A DNA stretch of 64,000 nt. Origin: Sindora glabra (taxonomy: Eukaryota; Streptophyta; Magnoliopsida; Fabales; Fabaceae). A program made the position numbers and the translations under genes. Positions within the stretch are counted from its first letter, which is position 1. Each line of letters begins with the position of its first letter. Below, piece after piece: positions 13,978-26,535 of the stretch. Under the pieces are notes generated by a model. It made no database searches and had not been told where the DNA came from. It saw only the letters and a program-made list of their open reading frames with translations. Where the stretch lies: contig CM035236.1 in NCBI GenBank assembly GCA_020226215.1, positions 57,597,057-57,661,056 of the forward strand. The letters run 5' to 3'.

Positions 13978-15577
13978 TATCAATCCTGCCAAGGATGACA
14001 TTGAAAATAGTGAATCATGTTAGAACAATGATAATGAAAAATGCAAATTGTATTGGAGTGATACTTTAAAAGCTACATAGGAAAATACTGAACAAATAGC
14101 CATGCAATTTATAAGATGGATTTGATAGTTGGATGAGAATTTCTCAATGAATAGTTAATAAAGTATACAGATGGCCCCGAATTTAAAAATGGCTACATAT
14201 ATATTACTATAACTAATATTGGAAATTATCTATGTTTGTATATTACTATTAATGTGATTGAGATGACTTATTTATGTTTAAACCTTGTTGGCTACTTATG
14301 ATTATGATGTTTACCCAGGATGGGTAGTGTACGATATGAAGATAATAATGTTGTGTGCTATTGGATAATTGAAATTATTATGATTTATAATAAGAAATAC
14401 AAAATTTAAGTTATGTAAGTGAATACTTCATTCGAGCTTTAGTTTCACACATTTAGGAATTCAAGGATATTTGATTGAATTTAATTCTTTAATCAAACTC
14501 TAAATCAACATAAAATTATTTAATGTAAATAGATTAGGATTAGTAATAGTAGATATCTGCTCACTGAGTTCACATAATTCACTATATTTTACTTCAATAT
14601 TTTCAAGTTGGAATAAGAAAATTTGAACTTGTTGCATCTGTGGAGATCGAAAACTGCCTTAGTAAAAGATTTTCATAGTTGAATTATGATCAAAATTATA
14701 GATAGAAATAATATTGATTCAACATTTGATGTGTTAAATTGTTTATCTATATATAACTTGAAACTATTCAGTATTATATGTATGTGTAATGCTGTCATAT
14801 CTAGAAATATACAATTGTTATATTTTAGGGCATGTAATCCTTGAAAAGTATCCAAAAATAAAGGAGACTCTATCCATTTTTTTTGTAAAATTTAAAGTGA
14901 AATTTTTGAGTTCCCTTGCAAATTTGGAAACTCCTGCTAGATAAAAAGACTGAAAAATATTAAGGCTTGTGCAAACTAGTATCGGGATCCACACTGTCAC
15001 AATTAGGAATGGGTCATGACAATAAGGGCTTGAAAAGGGTTATAATTGTTTTCACTTTTAAATAAAATGGTTCAAGGTGTATTCATTTTTAAGATAATTG
15101 CTAGATACAATTATGTCTAAGCATTTAAAATAAATGTATGATTTGGTTTATATTTAATAATGAATATAAACAAATATGTTTGGTGTCTTTTGGCATTTGT
15201 CAATATTCCATAAAGATACACGTGCAATGGCTTGACTTCTAGAGACACCTTTCTATGTATATGCATTAAGTAAACATAAGCTTACACTTTTCTCAATTTG
15301 TATACTTCAAGTTTTAATAAAAATCCAGTCTGTAAGCTTAAACCTTTATCTATTGTTTGTTAAGATGTTAGCAAAATTAGAATATGAATTGTTTTAAGTT
15401 AAGGAGAATTTTTCACACCTAAAATTTTATTAATAATTTATATAAATTTTTTTCATAAATTTAAAATATTCAAAATTCATACAAATAAGATTTACAAAAT
15501 ATATTTTTTATATACTTTAGTAAATAATTTTATTTAAAATATTTATAAATTTTAAGCTCTCTCTCTTTTCTCATACC

Positions 15578-15612
15578 ACACACCCACACACCCACACACC
15601 CACACACCCACA
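15578..15612 (+). repeat. ACACACCC microsatellite
   Basis: Four perfect tandem copies of the 8-bp unit ACACACCC, followed by ACA. Confidence 0.95.
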
Positions 15613-16376
15613 TTCTATCTCCCTTTTCTATCTTTTCTTAGTATCTCCATACTAAAATCACCATCGTCCTTCACCCTATTCAACCTTCCCTTATTCAATT
15701 TCTCCCTTCCAAGCTCTCTCTTTCTCTCTCTCTTAATTAGTTATTATTATTATTATTTTCAAGCTCAGCTCTATAATTATTCTTCCTCATTTTTCATTTC
15801 ATATTTAAGTTAGTTAAAATAATTAGCTTTGTTTTTTGTTATCTAGCTAAACAATATATCAAGAGTGAATTTTAGCCATTCTTCAAACTAACTTTTTGGT
15901 GTTATATAGATAGTGAATTGCAAACCTTAAATTGAAGATGAGTTATGGATGTTATATTTTAACCTTTAGATTCAAGAAAATAATTAACGTTAGATGGATT
16001 CTTCACTCTTTAAAGTGAGTGGATAACTTTATCCTATAACTTGTAATTATAATATTTTTCCTTATACATATTAATTTGAAATTGTTTTAAATGTATGTTT
16101 TGTACTAACATCTTACATAAAGCAAATGTTTTTCAAGTCATTGGTTCAAAAACATAAAAGTCATCTTTCTTTTTTCTATTTCTTAGATCTTTACCTCATT
16201 CATTTTTTTGATTTTATTACACATATTTTCTTAAGAGATATTTACTGTTGTTTCCTTTTCATAACTTTTGATGTTGTATTTGACATTTAGAAGCTTATTA
16301 TGTATTTTCATAAAATGTTGTATTGAAGTTTTAAATTACTGAACAATAATGAAAGGTGGTCAAAAATAAAAAAAAA

Positions 16377-16403
16377 ATCATGAAAACAATTAATTTTCAT
16401 GAT
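16377..16403. repeat. Short inverted repeat
   Basis: ATCATGAAAA (16377-16386) and its exact complement TTTTCATGAT (16394-16403) form a 10-bp stem with a 7-base loop. No adjoining element end was recognised. Confidence 0.7.
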
Positions 16404-17689
16404 TCTAGGAGACCAAACCACTTTTGGCCATTTGTAAATAGATAGATCTCAAAAAATTGCATGAAATAAGAAAATTTATCTTAAATAAATAATCAGTGCA
16501 AAGTTGTGACCTTTTCAATCTTTTAACTCAAAATATATATTTTTGACAAAATGTTAGGTTTTATTCAATTTTTACTATTAATATTCTAATAAGGAAATTA
16601 AAAATTAATTTAAAAAATATTATTTAAACATTTTGCATTTGTAAAAAAATTAGTATGGAATGTAAAAAATTTAAAAGAAAAGACATTAATTTTTTAGTAA
16701 AAGAATTAATGTGGTTTGAAAAAAATCAGTGTAAAATGTAAAAAAATATGAAAAGTTATTAATAAAAGTCAATTTTTAGCCAAAAAAATTGACATTATAA
16801 CCTTTTTTTATATAGGTTATATGATCGACATCAAAACTAATGTATAGTGGTACTTACTTAGATGTCAATTGATAATCGATGTACTTTTTGTTAAATACTC
16901 GACTTATATTTGCATTGTTTTAATAGTAGTAGTGAATAACAATAAGTGATGACAAGCAATAGTTAATAACAATAACCGATGGTTAGCTATCAATTCATAA
17001 TCCATTGTTAGTTAATCACTTTTCACTTTATTTTGTAATATGTAAATCAAAATTAAAATTAAAATGGAAATAATAATTTTACTCTTATCATATTATTTTG
17101 TCCATAGGAAGATAACAATTTTATACCTCGTATTGAGAGAATACAATGGGTTGCAAGATAATATATATTTTCTACTACTAACCTTTTCTTATATTATCCT
17201 TTAAATGTGGCCTTAGGTTTTTTATGAATGCATTTCATATCTACACTATAATAAATATCAATTCTTATGATGAAAATAGTTAATATCTTAAAGTTTGAAT
17301 TTTTCTTATTTGAAATAAAAATTAGAATTTAGTGTTAAAAATGGATAAAACTACATTTATATATAAATTTATTTTTTAAATGAATTGAACTTAATTCACT
17401 AAAAAATAGATTCATAAACAAATTTATATATAAATGTATTTTCAAATAAATTGAATTTAATCTTTCTAATTTCAAAAATAGGCTTTGTTTAGTTTAATTT
17501 TTTAAATAATATTATGATTCTAATTTTTCATAAATGATCTTGTAAGCAAATATACTATTGAGTGAATGTAGTCAATGTTTGGATTTGCATGTTTATAGCA
17601 TTGCTAAAATTGCAACATATCATCATTTTTATTTCCAAGTTGAAATTCTTTCCTATTTTCTCTCCATTACTTTTTTTTAGGTGAAATAA

Positions 17690-19200
17690 CGGTAAAGCGT
17701 AAAAGAAAAAAGTCTAGTTAATAATTACATTATGAGTCTTAGAGACTTTTAAAGCATTAACAAGGACTAATAAGGCCACTTAAGATGGTGGATGGTTCAC
17801 CAAATGAGTTCTCAGTTCTAGAGATAAGCTGAAGTTTGTCATCCAATCAGCACTGGTGTTTCCTTCCCTATAAGTATGCATAAGAATAACTTCCCATTCT
17901 AATTAGAGCATGTCGGTGAGAATCTGTATAAGCAGATTACCCTTATAAGTTAGGTTAGAAAGGCTAGATAATAAGGCATTCAAATCACATTCAAATAGGA
18001 TTTTATGAAATCCCATATCCTATGCAGTTTTGAGACTGTAGATTGCCCCCCAACATTCTGCTATGGAGGAAGAGCAATTGCCTAGCAGTCTAACAAATCT
18101 TATTAACCATTTTCTAATTGAGTCCCTTATGACTCCACCACATCTAACCAAATTAGATTGTTGTTTCATTGCTCCATCAGAGTTAATCTTCACCTAACCA
18201 AAAGGTGGAGGAGTCCATTATATTTCAAAGCATCCTACTCTTTTGCAGCCATTTAGGGTTAAAGATTCTTTGTCTTTAAGTATCTCTTGTTCATAGGAAA
18301 AAATAACAACCAGCAGATTGATTGGCTTTTTGAACTCGGGTTAATGAATTACTCTATTTCTCCTCTAACAAAACCAAACGTATACTATCCATGTATTTTT
18401 GCAGCACCCAGTCCATGCCGATACAATACTAACCTCCTCATTCAAATTTAATTTGACTCATTCCTGTAGATTTGAGATGCAAAATTCTACTAACCATTTC
18501 GAGTGAACTATTTGTTGCCACAAGCTCCACATATGAGGACAATCCCCCAGAATATGTAGCATAGTTTCTGTTTTATCCTTGCAAAACCTACAATACTTTA
18601 AGCAATAATTCCATCTGCTTAATTTGTCATTTGTTAAAATACTATTGTGACGAACTTGCCATATAAAGCATCTAATGTGCTGAGGGATAGGGAATTTCCA
18701 AATTTTCCCCATATCTGGTCATAGCAATTCCAATTTGCAGTTGCTAGCTGAGTATACGCTAATGATGTCTTGAATTCTCCATCTGTCAAATTAGTCCAAA
18801 TTAAGAAATCTCGACCAGATTGTCTAATAAGGGATATATTGCTTAGAATTATTGTACTATGTTAGGAGGAAATAGGTTGTTGAAGAGGGGCTAGTTCCAA
18901 TCTTCTTCCATGATAAAATCCTTGATGGTGGAAGATAATTCATCACTAGTTATGGGGCATCGACCATAATAGATTAAAGGTTGCTCCAAATATGTCCAAT
19001 GATCAGCCCAAAATTTTGTTTGGACACCATTACTAAAACACCACAAAACTCCCTTATGCAAGGGTTCTTGAATAGAAGTAATAGCTTTCTAAATTGAAGA
19101 ATTTCCATTACAAATTTGTAGTTTCAATGGCCATTCACCTCTTTTCCTATACTTGCCTTCCAAGACCTTTGTCCATGAACCATCTCTCCATTACTTATGT
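17690..19200 (-). pseudogene. L1-type LINE, 3' part of ORF2 (decayed)
   Basis: Read on the minus strand, the order of domains is that of the C-terminal end of plant L1 ORF2. First, at 19180-18900, comes the stretch before the zinc-binding domain, with residues like KYRKRGEWPLKLQICNG and NGVQTKFWADHW. Then, at 18712-18458, comes an open 84-codon piece of the reverse-transcriptase zinc-binding domain (WKFPIPQHIRCFIW, then CRFCKDK, ILGDCPH: the C-x2-C...H..C pattern). Finally, at about 18200-17760, comes an RNase H domain of the RVT_3 kind (KINSDGA, CGGVIRD, the AE pair in SSIAECWGA, FECD, REGNTSADW). In-frame stops and a frameshift between blocks show it is dead. The reverse-transcriptase core and endonuclease are absent, as in a 5'-truncated copy. 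It ends 560 bases before the TMEM214-like gene, in the opposite orientation. Confidence 0.88.
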
Positions 19201-19513
19201 TAATAATTTTCATAACTTCAATTTTTATCAATTTTTTCATTATTTTTTATTGCTTTCACGTAAGAAAGAAAGTGTTTTTGCGTATATATATCATGTCAAA
19301 AGAAAGTTATTAATAAATTAATTTGAAGGAAAATTCTAAGACATACCAGTATATGATACACCAGTATTTGAAAATCGTTAGATTTCATTCAATTTGTGCA
19401 GTATTATGCAATCCAAAAAATTTGGACCTTTAAAAGAGACTGATGCACCATAGTCTCTCCCTAATTTGAATGTCTATTCGCATGAGTCTTCCACGTGTTG
19501 ATATCGTATTGCT

Positions 19514-19520
19514 TATAAAA
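19514..19520 (+). promoter_or_regulatory. Possible TATA box of the TMEM214-like gene
   Basis: TATAAAA lies 238 bases before the start codon, in the non-repetitive interval between the LINE and the gene. Position alone supports it. Confidence 0.3.
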
Positions 19521-19757
19521 TTTTCGATTTTTCCTCCTGTCTAAATTGTCAGTATCTTACCTCCGACAATTCTATGGCAGTGATTTAATTATTTCTTAAA
19601 ACGAAGGTTAATTTCATGAGGTCAACTCCTTAAATCCGCTTTTCAACTTCGCAATCTATTTTTCTATGTTCTCTTATTATTCTCGATTTCCTGCTTCTTT
19701 CTCTGCCTCCCGAATCCACCAAGAAAGTGAAAGAAAATCCAAAAGAAGCTTTCAAAA

Positions 19758-22700
19758 ATGGAAGCAAAGCATGCATCTTTCGAATCAAACCCTAACCAAC
19801 CAAATGGATTTGTCTCTGTCAATAATCAAAATAACAGTGACCATGGTTGGCAGAAGGTCACCTACGCAAAGCGACAGAGGAAGGCCAAACCCAACAACAT
19901 TAACTCTCATGATAAAGTTGTTGGCAATGGGACGTTGACCGGCGCTGATAGCGTTTTTCGGTCGCTGGAACAGCGGTCGGAGGACAGGCGCAGGCGACTT
20001 GTCGAATCCCAGAGGTTGGCCAGTGTTGTTGATTCGGATGTTCCGGCCAGATCGAAGAAATGGTCGGATTACGATGAAACCGATGATGATAACGCGGAGC
20101 ATGCAGCCGAGAATGAGAAAGTGGAGGAGGTGAGGAAGGTGAAGCAAAAGAAGGATAAGAAGCCGAAGGTAACAATGACTGAAGCTGCAGCGAAGATTGA
20201 TGCTTCTGATCTGGCTGCTTTTCTGGCCGATATATCGGTAGGAACGCATAATTGCTTAATGAGTTTTGATTATTTATGTTTTGATTAGAATTATTCATTT
20301 TGCATTGGATTTGATTTGGATGTGTAATTTTCTATAATAGGTGTCATATGAAGCGCAGCAAGATATACAGATGATACGATTTGCAGATTATTTTGGACGT
20401 GCGTTTTCTGCGGTGAGTGCCTCTCAATTTCCTTGGATGAAGTTGTTCAGAGAGTCAACGGTGGCTAAGATAGCTGATGTGAGTTGAAAATTCTTCCTTT
20501 CTCCGCTAACGATAGATAAGAATATATGTGAACATGCATGTTCATTACTTTTTATCATGTATAGTGAGAGGCATTAAGCATTGGTAGCTAGGTTGTGGTT
20601 TCTACTCTCTGAATGTAAAGGTCGTATCCTTACGTTAAAATTTATGGCTCAATTTGTTCTTAAAATTCCTCTTGGCATTGGAAAATTCCCCAGGCTTGGC
20701 TTCTAAAGAATATATTTTGCATACATTTGACAACGAATGGGGAAGAAATATAACAAGAGCTGATAACTTTAAAAATAAGATAATCTGGTGGATCTCCTGT
20801 GTATTGAGAATCAGACTGAGTCAGGTGGAATTATATGAGGTGACTTGACTGGGATGAAGTGACAAAAGTATAATTACGTGGATGTCTGGAACAGGAGCTG
20901 AACTAAGATGCAAGTGATTCTGTTGTGAAGAACCTGAATTTCTCTGCTATTGTTGAGTAATTGATTGCTGTTGGTGACACAACAGTTTTCATCAGTGTTG
21001 GAAAGGGTCAGTAATTGCTGTTTGTGATATGGTATTAAAATGTTGCTATCTCTTTTATCATTATATGGTAAGATGATGCTAGCTTTCAGGTTCCATCTTA
21101 TGTATGTTATCAAAACATCATTTCTGTTTTCTAATTTTTTTTCCCTTGCGAAGCTAATTAATGAATAACTTTTGCAGCTTCCTCTCTCTCACATTTCTGA
21201 TGCTGTATATAAGACGTCAATTGACTGGATCAACCAACGTTATCCTGAGGCACTCAGCTTCTTTGTGCTGTGGTCTTTAGACAGCATTCTTGCTGACTTA
21301 GCAAGCCAGAATGCTGTGGCCAAGGGCTCCAAGAAGGGTGTGCAAAAAGCAACTTCGAAATCTCAGGTAACTTAATGCTGACTAGTCTGGTTAGCCATGT
21401 AATAAGGATATATGATATGAGTGGAGGACCTTTCAGTGCTCTGAGCTGTTTATGAGCTAGATATGATTATTTTTATTTGATACCAATTTTGTGGTTCACT
21501 AGTTGTCATGTTTACCTTTTCTGTTGAAGGGCAATTTGCTTGCCTATGTGTAGCTAATGCTAGTAATAATCGTCATGTTCAGTAGCAGGAATTGGGGGAA
21601 ATTGAGGAACTTATTGGACAACACAGGGTGTTGATGTAAAGTTGTTTTATTTTCAATATTTAAATACTTAATTTCCTTGTGGGGTTCTTGTGTGACCTGC
21701 GCATTCATGTTAGGAGAACGAATGATCAACTACCAGACAGAATAGTAACTGATATCAGAATAGTGCAATTCTTAGCGCTTTGAACCTCCCCCTCTTTTAG
21801 GACCAGCTTTGACAGTTTTGGAGGTCAAGTATGCCATGAACATGTACTTCTGTTGCCTTCAATTTCAATCAGCTGTTTTTTCTAGCTTGATTAATTGGAG
21901 CAATAGTATCACCAAAATTGATCTTGGTAGTTTGCTGCATTTATAATTGCAAAAAATTAATTTGAAAAAAAAAAGTACAATAACTTGCTTTTGTTTTAGT
22001 GGCCAGCGGGCAAAATATGTGATACATAGTTGCGTGTACATAGTAGTTTGCTACTCATCTTATTCTATTTTTACGGTTCTCTTAACTTCTATTGTGAATC
22101 TCTTACTTATGTAAGCTTTTAAAGTCTGGCTTTGCAAACCTGCTTTAGCTTTCTGAATATGATAATTTTTTTACTTCTTTCTTCTATTTTGCTCACCGTG
22201 GGTTGGCACTGAATTGCATTGTTGTGCAGGTTGCTATATTTATTGTTCTAGCATTGGTACTGCGACAAAAGCCTGATGTCCTAGTTACTTTATTACCCAC
22301 ATTGAGGGAAAATCAGAAGTATCAAGGGCAAGATAAACTTCCAGTGATTGTATGGATGATAGCCCAGGTGAGTAGGAAATTTGAAAACAAATAGATAGAA
22401 CTTATGCCATAGGTTAGGTTTGTTTTGATGAAAAATGAAACTTTATGGATAGTCCTTTCATAAGAAATTACATTCCTAGAAAAGGAATTGATTTTTTAAG
22501 GCTGTCACAACATTGTAGGCTTCAGCTGGAGATCTCACTGTTGGTTTGCTTGCTTGGGCACGCAATCTCTTACCCATAGTGAGTGGCAAAAGTGGTAACC
22601 CACAGTCCAGGGATTTGGTTTTGCAGTCAGTGGAGAAGTATGTCAACAGTAGATGTTTCATTTTTAAGCTTTTAAAACCATTGTCATTCTCATCACCACT

Positions 22701-23870
22701 TGTTTTACTTTAATTTGGTGGCAGAATTCTGTCCCATCCAAAAGCACAGCCTATTTTAGTAAATGGTGCTGTCAGGAAAGGTGAACGATTAATATCTCCA
22801 TCTGTGTTTGAAATATTGATCCGGGTTACTTTCCCTGCATCTTCAGCTAGAGTAAAGGTAGAATTCAGTTGGTGAAAATGTATTTGTGTTTTAATGTATC
22901 ACAGAAATGGCATTTAGGACTATGTCAATTGTCCGTTTTTATATAGGCTACTGAGAGATTTGAAGCCATATATCCCACACTGAAAGAAGTGGCTCTTGCG
23001 GGTTCCCCAGGAAGTAAAGCAATGAAACAAGTTTTACAGCAGATATTGAGTTTTGCTATTAAATCAGCAGGAGAAAGTATGAAAATTTTTGTTTTTGTTG
23101 TCATCTTTCTTCACCTGAAATATTATAAGAATAAATGTTGAGAATAGTTGACATAAACCTGTAATTTTCAGGCATTCCTGATTTATCCGAGGAAGCAGCT
23201 GGTATTTTCATTTGGTGTTTAAGCCAAAGCACCGACTGCTACAAGCAATGGGTAAGCTTTTCTGTCTGTTAGCATTATATATACCCCTTTTATCCATGAC
23301 AAGCATGAAATTATGCTTATTCAGTCTTATTCTGTTCTGGATGTGGACAGGAAAAGGTTTATCAGGAGCACATAGAAGCAAGTGTAGTAATTCTGAAAAA
23401 ACTTGCTGATGAATGGAAGGAACAATCAGTAAAATTGTCTCCTCATGACCCACTAAGGGAATCCCTGAAGAGTTTTAGGCAAAAGGTCAATTCTCATGCT
23501 TAAACATGATATAGTTTAATGTCTCTGGGATTGTTTGCCTAAAATACTACTTGAATTGTGTGAATCTTTTTTAATTGTGTAGGTAACTGGAAAGTTGCAA
23601 TTTTTTACATAATGAATGGAATCTTTTTGACTGCAGAATGAGGAAGTTTTGGGTGCTGGGACAGATGCCAGTCACCAAACACTCGTCAGAGATGCAGATA
23701 AATATTGTAAGATAATTCTTGGAAGAGTATCACATAGCCATGGACGCATGACATGTTTAAGCTTTACTATCATTGCTCTGGCAGTGGGTGTTGTTTTTAT
23801 CTCCCCCAATATGGAGTCCTGGGATTTGAAAGGACTGTCTGCAGTTCTCAACTCTCAGCTATCACTTTGA
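19758..23870 (+). CDS. TMEM214-like membrane protein (ten exons)
   Basis: The protein has 591 residues and belongs to the TMEM214 family (plant members long annotated as DUF2359/transmembrane protein). The human member sits in the endoplasmic reticulum membrane and has been tied to ER-stress signalling; the plant role is not well known. Exons by splice signals and phase: 19758-20237, 20341-20478, 21178-21366, 22230-22367, 22519-22637, 22725-22857, 22947-23076, 23172-23251, 23351-23485, 23637-23870. All introns are GT..AG and all joins keep frame. The N-terminal ~130 residues are polar and charged (GWQKVTYAKRQRK motif, then an acidic/lysine-rich stretch). The family core starts near FADYFGRAFS. 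Hydrophobic segments lie at about 229-247 and 270-281, and a C-terminal membrane anchor at about 553-569. Conserved blocks include DWINQRYPEAL, RENQKYQGQDKLPV and GAVRKGERLI. The length fits plant homologues, no stops or frameshifts are seen, and the start gives the usual MEAK N-terminus. It looks functional. Confidence 0.95.
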
Positions 23871-24784
23871 GTCCTGCATTACCGGAAGCTGGTTGCCACC
23901 CTATTTGCAAAGGGTAAACAAATGCAAAAGGTGGAGGGTGTCCAGTATATTCCAATCCTGTTCGGATGATGATAGAAATAGTGGGAGTCAACATTGCTTT
24001 GAGGTTTTTACTTTAGTTATTTCATCTAGGATTCATTCCATTTCCTTGTTTCTTCCTGCTGAATCATAATTTTTTTTTAAGTTATATATATGTCCTTTAC
24101 ATTGACAATTCTGGCAAAATGCCAAAGAGGGTATTGGCTCCTCCTATATTCTGAAGTTTTTTTTTTTTTTTTTGCCATGAAGTTTTTCAGTTGAATGAAA
24201 GGAATTTTGATGACAGTTTTTCTCCTAACCTTGCTCTGTTGTCAAAAGGCTTGAGCCTTTATTGTCTTTTAGGTGACCTGCAAAGCAAAGCTATGACTGC
24301 TCTCACTAAGCTAATAGCAGGGATGGATGTGTTTCTTAAGAATAATGTGAGTGGATATTGCTTTATTATAATCCTTTTGTCATACTCATTGATAAAAGAG
24401 TAAATGATAGTCATATACCATCACATACACTACACTGATTTATTACCTAGGTTTAAGAAAATTACTTGTTTTGTTTGTTCAAGATACTTATCATTTGTTA
24501 AGAAAGTTACTACGAAATAATTGAAGGTTACTTACAAAATATAGGAAGGTTACTATCCATTGAAATGGAGTATGTCTGGTGGTGTGTTTAAGTGTGAAAG
24601 TATGTTTGTTCTTCATAAAAAGTATAACTATTGGCGTTCGAGATGCTGCGTGATGACACGTTACCAACATGTTTCAGAAAGTGGATTTTCCTATCACCTT
24701 GCTGTCTTGTGTTTGAGTATGATAGGAAATTATGAGAATATAAATTTTTTTTTGGATTTTTAAGCTTGGCGCATATAAGCTTTG
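23871..24784 (+). other. 3' UTR and downstream flank of the TMEM214-like gene
   Basis: The first ~250 bases after the stop are probably the 3' UTR, with T-rich runs at 24069 and 24160; I see no perfect AATAAA there. Open frames of 60-70 codons at 24191-24403 and 24560-24763 have no recognisable motif and I do not call them genes. Confidence 0.45.
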
Positions 24785-24792
24785 CTTAGATT

Positions 24793-25274
24793 AAAGTTGT
24801 ACATGGTTCGGGTGATCTACCTAATTCGATAGGCCTAGCTCGTGAAAGTATAGAATTTGAATTCTTTTTTATGGCCCGATAGGTCTATTAGATTTTTTTT
24901 TGGCTCGATTATTATTCAAGTCCAGCTTGAGTCATGATAAAAAGTAGGTTGGGCCATTTCGATTATATTATACTATAATTATATATTACAAAAATACTTA
25001 TATTTAATTATTTTTAATATAAAAAATTTAATTTAATATAATTAAATATTTTACATATTTAAATGTCTTATTATATTTTTAAATATATATTTTTATATAA
25101 AAATTTTATTTTTACTTAAAATAATAATGAAAATAAAAATAATCAAACTTTTTCAGATAAAACTAAATATTTTTTAAAAAAAATAAATGAGTCAGGTTAA
25201 ATTTGGATTACGCATTTCATGTAATTTTATATGAAAAAATTTGATCCAAAAGTTCAACCGATGTACATTTCTAA
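24793..25274. mobile_element. hAT-type non-autonomous element (MITE)
   Basis: A 482-bp unit flanked by a perfect 8-bp direct repeat CTTAGATT (24785-24792 and 25275-25282), the duplication size typical of hAT elements. The ends are imperfect terminal inverted repeats sharing TTGTACATGGTTCG on the left and TGTACATCGGTTG in complement on the right. The interior is AT-rich with gene-free GGCCCGATAGG/GGCCTAGCTCG words near the left end, a pattern common to short plant elements of this sort. No coding capacity. Confidence 0.82.
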
Positions 25275-25282
25275 CTTAGATT

Positions 25283-26535
25283 GATTTGATAAAGGGTATA
25301 TTGATGCATCTTATTTAGAGAGAGTAAGATTACCTTCACTTTCTTTTTCTCACACTCCATATTAGGAAGGGAAAAAAAGGGGGGACTTTTTAAGGCTTTA
25401 GGAAGGGAAAGAAAGAGGGGAGTTCCAAGGCTTGTAAATAATAAGTTAGCTCACTTTTTTATCACTTTTTATGATATAAAAAAGAGAGGAGTTAGAGGAG
25501 AATGGGGGAAAGGAAGTACAAATAGCATTATTCTAGAAGACTTGAGTCTTCATTTCCATTTTTATTAAATTCCTAAATATCCATACTCATTCTCATCTCC
25601 CCCATTTTTCTTGAATGAGGCTGGCTTTCAACTCTCCTATGTGTCTATAAACAAATTTGTCTATGATACAAGGTTGAATATGAATTAGTGATAATACATG
25701 GTTGAATTTGAATCGGTGAAGAAATTAGAATGTTTAAAACTAATGTTATTCAAATTATTAAATTAATTATATCTAGTTTATATTATTATAGTACTTAAAA
25801 AGTAGTTAAAAGATGTGTCATGTGATAGCCTTAGAGTTAAAGATGGAAAAGATGTCAATTGCGGCATTCTTTGTAAAGATTTGTTTTTTGATACATAATT
25901 TTTAAAGATTTTGTTTCATTGCTTAAATTTTACACAAGAATAAATATTAATAATACATTGTTAAAAGATAAATTTGCTTTAAATGTTATTCAATAGTAAA
26001 TTTTAATAATTACTCGTAAAGAAATAAATTTAGAAAATTTTCTGGATTTGAAGTGGGAATGGTTTGATATCTATTCAATTGGATCGAATTTTATAACTCG
26101 ACCTTTTAAATTTTGAAAGAAATTATAGTTTCATATGTCAAATTCTAATCATTTCTCCCTTATTATTTATGTAATCACTTTGATGTTTAAGCAATCAAAT
26201 TATAGTGAACATTAACATTACAGTAAAATTGTCCTGAAAGAATTAGACATTTAAAAATACAAAAGTGGAAAATTGTCAAAAATAAAATTCAAAATTGAGT
26301 TCCTAATCTTTTATACCCATTAGATTAAATTTTATAAAATTGTCATATCATAACTTTTGATTTATATTAGAAATCCAATTTTAAATCTTTTAATGTCATT
26401 GGATTGGATTTTACAAATTTATTCTATCATCTTAACTTTTTATATTTAAAATTCAATTGTTGACCTTATTTTTTTGTGTATGCTAAAAATATGATGTGTT
26501 GTGGGATTAATGATTTAGATTTTGGTGATGCAATT
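25283..26535. other. A+T-rich flank, no gene seen
   Basis: Contains a near-duplicate pair of AGGAAGGGAAA(G/A)AAAG(A)GGGG words at 25366 and 25401, and otherwise nothing I can name. Confidence 0.5.

Larger units (their letters stand above)
4201..15021 (+). mobile_element. Outer solo LTR of a long-LTR Ty3-like family, split by two insertions
   Basis: It starts TGTAATATCTCAAG at 4201 and ends GGGTCATGACA at 15021. A perfect 5-bp target duplication ATAAG flanks it (4196-4200 and 15022-15026). Its own sequence is 4201-5725, 9093-9160 and 13082-15021, about 3.53 kb once the two nested copies are removed, which agrees with the 3.36 kb forward copy inside it. The right arm (from 13082) aligns with 7390-9087 of that copy, for example GATAATTGATATA(A/G)TATTGATAAAATAAGGAT and the GGGATCCACAC...GGTCATGACA end. 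No gag-pol coding lies between the ends, so this is a solo LTR, not a complete element. The TGTAA..GGTCATGACA ends resemble those of the Ty3 element at 26536-37120, which suggests a chromovirus-like (Tekay-type) group; that assignment is inference. Confidence 0.85.
15027..17680. other. A+T-rich intergenic stretch
   Basis: No supported gene. It contains an ACACACCC microsatellite, CT-rich runs at 15700-15740, a short hairpin at 16377-16403, and a stretch (16780-17010) with motifs such as AACCGATGGTTAGCTAT that resemble CACTA-element subterminal repeats but without a confirmable pair of ends. Confidence 0.5.

Noticed and set aside
16770..17240. Possible second CACTA element (CACTATACATTAG in reverse at about 16848; CACTATAATAAA forward at about 17233)
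   Set aside because: The two ends do not form a consistent inverted pair with a 3-bp duplication, and the subterminal words are not clearly repeated.
19785..20298. Minus-strand open frames of 132-154 codons
   Set aside because: They are antisense shadows of exon 1 of the TMEM214-like gene.
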